Shown: positions 1 to 5,324 of the stretch, piece after piece | Position numbering within the stretch: the first letter of the stretch is position 1 | How the letters are laid out: each line of letters starts with the position of its first letter | Source: Prolixibacteraceae bacterium | Lineage (GTDB): Bacteria > Bacteroidota > Bacteroidia > Bacteroidales > Prolixibacteraceae | Direction of reading: 5' to 3' | Assembly (NCBI GenBank): GCA_014380255.1 | Contig: JACMKG010000024.1 | Coordinates: 1-5,324, forward strand | DNA: 5,324 nt | Translations under genes and position numbers: made by a program | Notes under the pieces: model-generated | What the model was told of the DNA's origin: nothing | Seen by the model: only the letters and a program-made list of their open reading frames with translations | Database searches by the model: none

Positions 1-1383
1 ATGGCTCTTGTTCTTTTTGCATTCAATTTAAAGAATCTGGATTACCCGCAGCCCCTTACTATTAATTATTCAGGAATAGACAACTTCATAAAGTTTGTTA
101 CCTCTTTTTCTGAAGTTAAGGAGATGAGAGAAAAAGAGAACCTGGAGATCATTGCCATCAATCGTTTGCTAAAACCGGTGCGGGATCAGATTGGAGACGC
201 GACTGTTGACATTTATCCAAATGATCTGACCATTATTGCTGCCAACAGCTTGAACTGGAAGCCTCGCCCGATTATACAATCCTACGTGACTTATACTTCC
301 TGGCTTGATAAAAAGAATGCAGATCATTTCCGAAGTTCGGAAGCTCCTCAGTTCTTTGTTTTCAGACTGAATAATAACTCCCATGATTTGAATGGCGGCA
401 CGCTGGAAAGCATGGATAACCGCTATTTGTTGAATGACGAGCCCAATACATTGATTGAACTAATTAGGAATTATCAACGGATTTATGCAGACAATAATTT
501 TCTTGTATACAGCAGACGTCCACAGAAAATGGATATCAATTCCATCGTTACTCAAACATCCCAGGGTAAGTGGTATCAGTGGATTTCGGTACCTGACACA
601 GCCAGTCAGGTTAAACGGCTAAAACTTCATGTCAAACGAAGCCTTGCAGGAGATATCAAAAGTTTCCTGTACAAAGACGAACTCTACTATCTGTATCTTA
701 AAACTCAAAATGGGAATACACTCAAATACCGTATTGTTCCTCAGAATGCAGCCGATGGAATCTGGATTTCGCCCTTTTTAACCAGTGCTTCAGATCATGC
801 GCCTGCTGAAATAATCACTCAGGTCATGTTGATCTGTTCGGATAAAAACATGGTAGAAAATACTTTTTCTTTTGAATGGGAATATTTGAACCTGGAAGAA
901 AAAGCGATCTCTCATTTCTTCGGAAAAGATTCGGTGAAAGTGAATGAGGTATATCTGGATGAAACCATGGATTTTGTTTCACCTAGCCCAAACTGGCATG
1001 GGTTTAATGCTGAAAACGTTCAGGAAGACACTTCATTGAATCAAAAATATTACAGATTAGAACCGCAGGCATACTCTCCTACATTAAAAATAACTACCGA
1101 TTCTGTCCCGGCCGGTTCTACCCGAATAAGTGTCGACTGTTGGATCAAAGCCAGGAAACAGACTCCTTCAAGCATTGTTATTGAAACAGAGGATGCTGCC
1201 GGAGAAAAAAGCTGGCATGGGATGGGAATTCAACAACAAATATTTGATGCACAAGAACTAAATCATGTCTTCAGTTACATTAATTTAAGCGCTCCTGTGG
1301 CTAAGCTAACCGTTTATCTATGGAATAATGACGATAAGCCCGTATTTATTTATTCGATGCAGGTGAAAATGATAAAACTATAG
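1..1383 (+). CDS. Unrecognised protein, probably the C-terminal part of a membrane-anchored protein (5' end likely outside the window)
   Basis: This is an open frame of 460 codons ending in TAG at 1381-1383. The ATG sits on the first base of the window, so the true start cannot be judged. The first ten residues (MALVLFAFNL) read like the end of a transmembrane helix, so I infer that the gene begins upstream and that this is its soluble C-terminal part. No signal-peptide charge pattern or further membrane segment is visible. Residues 86-110 form a striking block, with WKPRP followed by QSYVTYT and then NADHF. It resembles a block I associate with uncharacterised multi-membrane proteins of the cell envelope, but I cannot name the family. 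Residues 320-460 are rich in aromatic residues and alternating strands, ending in a W-N-N-D...PVFIYSMQVKM strand pair, which suggests a carbohydrate-binding-like beta-sandwich. No catalytic motif is evident. The gene converges on eno, and no clear terminator follows it. Coding status is near certain; function is unknown. Confidence 0.85.
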   Translation: MALVLFAFNLKNLDYPQPLTINYSGIDNFIKFVTSFSEVKEMREKENLEIIAINRLLKPVRDQIGDATVDIYPNDLTIIAANSLNWKPRPIIQSYVTYTSWLDKKNADHFRSSEAPQFFVFRLNNNSHDLNGGTLESMDNRYLLNDEPNTLIELIRNYQRIYADNNFLVYSRRPQKMDINSIVTQTSQGKWYQWISVPDTASQVKRLKLHVKRSLAGDIKSFLYKDELYYLYLKTQNGNTLKYRIVPQNAADGIWISPFLTSASDHAPAEIITQVMLICSDKNMVENTFSFEWEYLNLEEKAISHFFGKDSVKVNEVYLDETMDFVSPSPNWHGFNAENVQEDTSLNQKYYRLEPQAYSPTLKITTDSVPAGSTRISVDCWIKARKQTPSSIVIETEDAAGEKSWHGMGIQQQIFDAQELNHVFSYINLSAPVAKLTVYLWNNDDKPVFIYSMQVKMIKL

Positions 1384-1726
1384 ACAACAATGATTTATTA
1401 ATTGCCTCCTTGATTAACCAACACCTTTTATTTCCCTAAAACTCGAAAAGCTTAGGTGATTAGGGGGTTATTCCTTCTTCAGTCCATTAATCTATTTGCG
1501 AAAAGAGTTTTACCCGGGATTTTGTAAACAGACTGATGGAAAAGATCCATTTAATTTCTATGGAAATAGACTGCGATTTAACCGGTGGGAAATAGACGCA
1601 CTAGCCTATCCTGTTTCACCTAATCATTTATTCTAAAGATTTTTAAGCAAATTCTGAAGGCTGCAAACAGATAGCTCCTTTCTACCCAAATCTCATCTGC
1701 CATATTTATTGATCTTGTCTTACCTG
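1384..1726. other. Non-coding stretch downstream of the first gene, no gene seen
   Basis: No frame here looks coding. Only minor structure is visible. CCCTAA (1434-1439) can pair with TTAGGG (1460-1465), without a following T-run, so it is a poor terminator candidate for the upstream gene. ATGGA (1536-1540) pairs with TCCAT (1546-1550) around a 5-nt loop. GGAAATAGAC occurs twice as a direct repeat (1562-1571 and 1588-1597). None of these is strong enough to assign a function. Confidence 0.5.
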
Positions 1727-1768
1727 TTTCATACCTTTGTCTTACTTGATTCTTAACTCATTCTTCTT

Positions 1769-1805
1769 TAATTCGAATATAATACGTATATAATTCGAAT
1801 ATAAT
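1769..1805. repeat. Two 15-bp direct repeats with 22-bp period
   Basis: TAATTCGAATATAAT occurs at 1769-1783 and again at 1791-1805, a period of 22 bp or about two helical turns. Nearby, TTGTCTTAC repeats at 1715-1723 and 1737-1745 with the same 22-bp period. Regular spacing on one face of the helix would suit a pair of protein-binding sites. It may equally be a by-product of how the surrounding palindrome arose. No regulator is encoded in the window. Confidence 0.45.
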
Positions 1806-1867
1806 TCGAAAAAGTACGAATAATATACCTATTATATTTGTATTATATTCGAATTATATACGTATTA
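1780..1867. repeat. Perfect 26-bp inverted repeat with 36-nt spacer
   Basis: The arms are 1780-1805 and 1842-1867. Every position is complementary, and apart from TTCGAA and TACGTA the arms consist almost wholly of A and T. The left arm can be lengthened if the copy of ATTCGAATA at 1771-1779 is looped out, because TTCTTTA (1764-1770) is complementary to TAAAGAA (1866-1872), sharing two bases with the right arm. As RNA it would fold into a long, weak A-U hairpin. The right side has no T-run and the stem is not GC-rich, so a standard intrinsic terminator is unlikely. TTCGAA occurs four times in and beside the arms (1772, 1794, 1805, 1848). Confidence 0.75.
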
Positions 1868-1921
1868 AAGAAAATACTGGTACGAATGGAATAAAACAAA
1901 GGTATGAAAAGAACATCGTGA

Positions 1922-2036
1922 AAACTTTGTGTTAGGAGGATTGGTGTAATCGATAAGGAGTTATTTGATGCTGCCACAGGAATTGCTGAAAGTGATTATG
2001 CAGGTTAATTGGGCTTTATTGGTGGATGAATACTAA
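1922..2036 (+). other. Short overlapping open frames, possible gene remnant
   Basis: Two short frames overlap here. One has no visible start: it is open from 1922 to a TAA at 2006-2008 and reads, from 1946, VIDKELFDAATGIAESDYAG, which has a protein-like composition. The other starts at ATG 1968, encodes 22 residues (beginning MLPQELLKV) and stops at 2034-2036. It is preceded by AAGGAG at 1955-1960 with a 7-nt gap. A Shine-Dalgarno match carries less weight in Bacteroidota than elsewhere. I recognise neither peptide. The first frame could be the tail of a gene destroyed by insertion or deletion, given the repeats on both sides. Either could also be chance. Confidence 0.2.
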
Positions 2037-2092
2037 AAAAAGCACCATTTCATGAATGCCCCAGAGCAAACCGGATAGGATAGAAGTGGTGT
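2036..2092 (-). terminator. Possible terminator-like hairpin read on the minus strand
   Basis: CACCATTTC (2043-2051) pairs with GAAGTGGTG (2083-2091) over nine positions, including one G-U pair, around a 31-nt loop. Read on the minus strand, the stem is followed directly by a run of seven T (plus-strand A-run 2034-2040, separated by GC). The long loop and moderate stem make it a weak candidate. eno already has a better terminator 400 bases earlier in its direction of transcription, so this one would serve read-through or an unseen transcript. Confidence 0.3.
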
Positions 2093-2178
2093 ATTTTATG
2101 GAGAAAAAATATAAGTATGAAGAGTTTTAATGAAATCCTTAATATCCTTTTTTTTCTTTCTATATGACAAGCACAAGT

Positions 2179-2327
2179 CTACCATACTGTCGGTGCTACG
2201 CACCTTCAAAAGCTGAGCTAGCAGCTTTTTACTACCATACTTTCAGTGCTATGCACCTTTATAGCCGCGTTAGCGGTAATAGTATGGTAGAATTAGCACA
2301 CCATGCCCAAAAAGCCGCGTTAGCGGT
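2179..2327. repeat. Mosaic of short palindromic repeats (REP/BIME-like)
   Basis: Several small units recur here. A 28-nt unit beginning CTACCATACT occurs at 2179-2206 and 2232-2259, with 25 of 28 identical. Its core is a tight hairpin, GGTGC-TAC-GCACC in the first copy (2192-2204) and GTGC-TAT-GCAC in the second (2246-2256). A second unit, AGCCGCGTTAGCGGT, occurs at 2263-2277 and 2313-2327 and forms a CCGC/GCGG stem with a GTTA loop. CTACCATACT (2232-2241) is the exact complement of AGTATGGTAG (2281-2290), closing a branched structure around the two inner hairpins. Such compound palindromic units are typical of REP-type intergenic repeats, often mobilised by IS200-like (RAYT) transposases. 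No such transposase is in the window. An open frame across 2164-2403 merely reads through these repeats. Confidence 0.7.
2208..2229. repeat. Perfect 8-bp hairpin within the repeat mosaic
   Basis: AAAAGCTG (2208-2215) and CAGCTTTT (2222-2229) are perfectly complementary around a 6-nt loop, AGCTAG, and the right arm ends in a T-run continuing to 2230. It sits between the two copies of the 28-nt unit. It resembles a small bidirectional terminator, but the stem has only three G-C pairs. It may instead be a diverged form of the CCGC-GTTA-GCGG hairpin that follows the second copy at the same relative place. Confidence 0.45.
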
Positions 2328-2495
2328 GACACTGATCTGGGATGAATTACACCTCATAAGGTTATTTATTTTGGTGTTCGGTTCAAAAACTGAGAGGACT
2401 TAGTAACTGGTTGTCCACCCACTTACACTAACGTAATATGCCTTGTATTGAATTCATACTTTTATAGGTATAGATCAGGATTCCTTTCCTCCCAT
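2328..2495. other. Intergenic stretch between repeat mosaic and eno terminator
   Basis: No convincing coding frame, hairpin or repeat is seen here. It may include the outer part of the upstream repeat unit (from GTGACACTGATCTGG, 2327-2341), but no second copy is present in the window to show a boundary. Confidence 0.4.
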
Positions 2496-2529
2496 AAAAA
2501 AAGCCGGTCCCTATGCAGAGACCGGCTTT
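2496..2529 (-). terminator. Intrinsic terminator of eno
   Basis: AAAGCCGGTC (2500-2509) and GACCGGCTTT (2520-2529) form a perfect 10-bp stem with a 10-nt loop. Read on the minus strand, the stem runs straight into seven T residues (plus-strand A-run 2496-2502, partly within the stem). It begins 27 bases after the eno stop codon, which is the expected place for a Rho-independent terminator of that gene. Its plus-strand tail (TTTCTATT) is weaker, so action in the other direction is possible but less likely. Confidence 0.9.
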
Positions 2530-2555
2530 CTATTGGATTATCGTAACTTTTAAGC

Positions 2556-3893
<1,338 letters not shown>

Positions 3894-3937
3894 TTATCTT
3901 CCAAAAGATTAATTGTTAAAGATATTTCTATGAGGAA

Positions 3938-3945
3938 CAAATATA
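3938..3945 (-). promoter_or_regulatory. Candidate Bacteroidota -7 box for eno
   Basis: On the minus strand this reads TATATTTG, an exact fit to the TAnnTTTG consensus of primary-sigma promoters in Bacteroidota. It lies about 80 bases upstream of the eno ATG, implying a leader of roughly 70 nt. No clear TTG-type -33 element sits at the expected distance. A TTGACA is present further up (minus strand, 3979-3974) but 28 bases separate it from the box, which is too far. Assignment rests on the -7 match and its position. Confidence 0.5.
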
Positions 3946-3975
3946 AGAAAAGCAACTGAATAAAGGAGGATACTG

Positions 3976-4002
3976 TCAACGCCTAACGTTGAATTAATCA
4001 AC
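3976..4002. promoter_or_regulatory. Three alternating complementary arms in the divergent intergenic region
   Basis: TCAACG (3976-3981), CGTTGA (3987-3992) and TCAAC (3998-4002) lie in a row with 5-nt spacers CCTAA and ATTAA. The middle arm can pair with either outer arm, giving two mutually exclusive hairpins, or it can be seen as overlapping operator half-sites. The block lies about 30 bases upstream of the candidate eno -7 box and about 110 bases upstream of the dacB-type start, a position from which a bound protein could affect either gene. The stems are only 5-6 bp, so chance cannot be excluded. Confidence 0.35.
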
Positions 4003-4110
4003 AATTTAATATATAATTATCAAAGTCAATCTGCAAACCATGCGCCCTTCTTCTTTCACCTTTTTTAATTTACCTGAAAGTACCTATCTTCATCACACCA
4101 AATTAAACAA

Positions 4111-5324
4111 ATGATTAAACAGAATATGGTGATAAAAGTTTTGACGATCCTGCTTTTTATCCTGGCAATGCTCAACGGAAGTGCCCAAAATACGCCACTT
4201 TCCATCAAGCAGAAAATCACCTCATGGACTTCCACTCCGGCCCTGACTACGGCCAGTGTAGGCTATGCGGTAAGCGACAGCCGGACGGGAGAGATGCTCA
4301 TTCAGTCAGAGCCTCAGCAAAGCCTGGTACCTGCCTCAGTGCTAAAGTTGGTAACTACTGCTACCGCTTTGGAGTTATTAGGACCTGACTTTCGTTTTGA
4401 AACCACCCTGGAAGCTGTTGGTAGTATTAGAAATGACACCCTTTTTGGTGATCTTCAAATCATTGGAGGAGGGGATGCAACGCTGGGTTCCGGGTACTTT
4501 CCTGAAAACAATCATTTTATGGATGATTGGATGAAGGGTCTCAAGAGTAAAAATATTAAGGTCGTAACCGGGAAACTTATCCTGGATGCCTCCATTTATG
4601 AATCGCAGACCATACCCGACACCTGGATTTGGGAAGACATTGGCAATTACTACGGAGCTGGAGTATCGGGCATCAACCTTTTTGATAACCTGTATGAGGT
4701 TCATTTTACTTCGCCCAAAGAAGCCGGGCTGAAAACCCGGATAAAGCATATTTATCCTGAAGTTCCCGGTCTTGAACTTAAGAATGAAGTGCTCTCTTCG
4801 GATATCAACCGTGATCAGGCCTTTATTTATGGCAGCCCGGGAGAGTACAAGAGAGTAATTCGCGGAACGATTCCCAAGAACAAAAGTGACTTTGTGATCA
4901 AGGGTTCCATGCCTGACCCATCAGCACTATTGGCTCTTCATTTTAGAAAAGAACTGGCGAAAAACAATATTTCGATTGCAGGAGAAACCGAATATGCTCC
5001 TGTGAAAAAGACGGATGACAGGATTGTTTTACGCGTGGTTAACCAATCCCCTGCCTTGCGTGAAATTATAAAGGTAACTAATTTTGAGAGCGTAAACTTG
5101 TTTGCAGAGAATTTTCTGAAACAGATATCTTATAAAAAATCAGGATTGGGAGTTACCAAAAGGGGCTGTCAGTTCATCACCGAATTTTGGAAAGAAAAGG
5201 GGATTGAAATGAATGGCTTCTATCTGAGTGATGGGAGCGGGCTGTCGCGCTTTAACGCTATCACTCCAGGGCAACTGGTGAATATTTTGAATTACATGAA
5301 AACCAAAAGTGTCCATTCCGAGGC
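4111..5324 (+). CDS. dacB: D-alanyl-D-alanine carboxypeptidase/endopeptidase, PBP4 type (peptidase S13), 3' truncated by the window
   Basis: The enzyme is predicted to remove the terminal D-Ala from muropeptides and/or cut D-Ala-mDAP cross-links in the periplasm. The frame is open from ATG 4111 to the window edge: 404 codons, with no stop reached. Residues 1-25 are a signal peptide (KQNMVIK, then a hydrophobic LTILLFILAML core), with likely cleavage after GSA before Q26. The active-site SxxK is S76-V-L-K79 in PASVLKL. GDLQIIGGGDATL (114-126) matches the conserved family block after it, followed by the typical WEDIGNYYGAG stretch (174-184). The SxN motif is S327-V-N329, followed by LFAEN. DGSGLSR (374-380) is also characteristic. 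The third motif, KTG, should lie just beyond the edge; family members are usually about 450-500 residues. An alternative start at M6 (4126) would shorten the signal peptide. No Shine-Dalgarno sequence precedes the ATG. It diverges from eno, with 253 bases between the start codons. Confidence 0.93.
   Translation, partial: MIKQNMVIKVLTILLFILAMLNGSAQNTPLSIKQKITSWTSTPALTTASVGYAVSDSRTGEMLIQSEPQQSLVPASVLKLVTTATALELLGPDFRFETTLEAVGSIRNDTLFGDLQIIGGGDATLGSGYFPENNHFMDDWMKGLKSKNIKVVTGKLILDASIYESQTIPDTWIWEDIGNYYGAGVSGINLFDNLYEVHFTSPKEAGLKTRIKHIYPEVPGLELKNEVLSSDINRDQAFIYGSPGEYKRVIRGTIPKNKSDFVIKGSMPDPSALLALHFRKELAKNNISIAGETEYAPVKKTDDRIVLRVVNQSPALREIIKVTNFESVNLFAENFLKQISYKKSGLGVTKRGCQFITEFWKEKGIEMNGFYLSDGSGLSRFNAITPGQLVNILNYMKTKSVHSE

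Larger units (their letters stand above)
1727..1909. repeat. Nested inverted-repeat element, about 183 bp, AT-rich, MITE-like or regulatory
   Basis: The ends are a perfect 14-bp inverted repeat: TTTCATACCTTTGT at 1727-1740 and its reverse complement at 1896-1909. Inside lies a perfect 26-bp inverted repeat (1780-1805 with 1842-1867). Its 36-nt spacer contains a further small hairpin (1820-1825 with 1830-1835, loop TACC). Terminal inverted repeats around a non-coding, AT-rich, self-complementary core are the architecture of a miniature inverted-repeat transposable element. However, I see no target-site duplication at the ends (left flank ...TACCTG, right flank AGAAC...), so mobility is inference only. 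A cruciform-forming or protein-binding site is an alternative. It lies in the gap between two convergent genes, where an insertion would be tolerated. Confidence 0.6.

Noticed and set aside
169..384. 71-codon minus-strand open frame
   Set aside because: It is antisense to the first gene at its most conserved-looking block; nothing in it resembles a known protein.
1434..1465. CCCTAA/TTAGGG hairpin as terminator of the first gene
   Set aside because: The stem is short with a 20-nt loop, and the following sequence is GGTTATTCC rather than a T-run.
2232..2290. Cloverleaf-like fold suggesting a tRNA
   Set aside because: The closing stem has 10 pairs and only two inner hairpins with 3- and 4-nt loops. 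There is no anticodon loop, T-loop consensus or CCA end, and the parts recur as repeats.
2179..2327. CRISPR array
   Set aside because: There are only two copies of the 28-nt unit, with one interval that is itself a hairpin, and no cas genes are nearby.
2164..2403. 79-codon plus-strand open frame in the repeat mosaic
   Set aside because: It reads straight through the short palindromic repeats, its residues simply reflect the repeat units, and it has no homology-like motif or credible leader.
4085..4092. TATCTTCA as a -7 box for the dacB-type gene
   Set aside because: It misses the final G of TAnnTTTG and the T before it, has no -33 partner, and would leave a leader of only about 10-15 nt. 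No better plus-strand promoter was found in 3990-4110.
4378..4749. 123-codon minus-strand open frame
   Set aside because: It is antisense to the well-supported dacB-type gene, whose plus-strand frame carries family motifs across the same stretch.

Overview
The window looks like a piece of chromosome from a member of the Bacteroidota, probably Bacteroidales or a close relative. The evidence is the enolase sequence type, a D-Ala-D-Ala carboxypeptidase/endopeptidase of the style found in that phylum, start codons with A/T-rich leaders and no Shine-Dalgarno sequence, and a TAnnTTTG-type -7 box upstream of the enolase gene. The assignment rests on recognition of sequence features, not on a search.

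Layout. Positions 1-1383 (+) are the C-terminal part, or possibly all, of an unrecognised protein. It seems to begin in a membrane segment and continue as a soluble, beta-rich domain. Positions 1384-2555 are a 1.17 kb non-coding gap between two convergent genes. The gap holds a nested, AT-rich inverted repeat of about 183 bp (1727-1909), short open frames that may be gene debris (1922-2036), a hairpin with a T-run on the minus strand (2036-2092), a mosaic of short palindromic repeats (2179-2327), and the intrinsic terminator of the enolase gene (2496-2529). Positions 2556-3857 (-) are a complete, apparently functional enolase gene (eno). Positions 3858-4110 are the divergent intergenic region, with a likely eno -7 box and a set of three alternating complementary arms. 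Positions 4111-5324 (+) are a secreted peptidase S13 / PBP4 (dacB-type) gene that runs off the end of the window.

How the genes relate. There is no evident operon. Enolase acts in central glycolysis and the DacB-type protein in periplasmic peptidoglycan trimming. They share only a divergent promoter region. The least explained part is the convergent gap, which seems to have collected repeats of at least two unrelated designs. No defence system, CRISPR array, tRNA, rRNA or complete transposase gene is visible.
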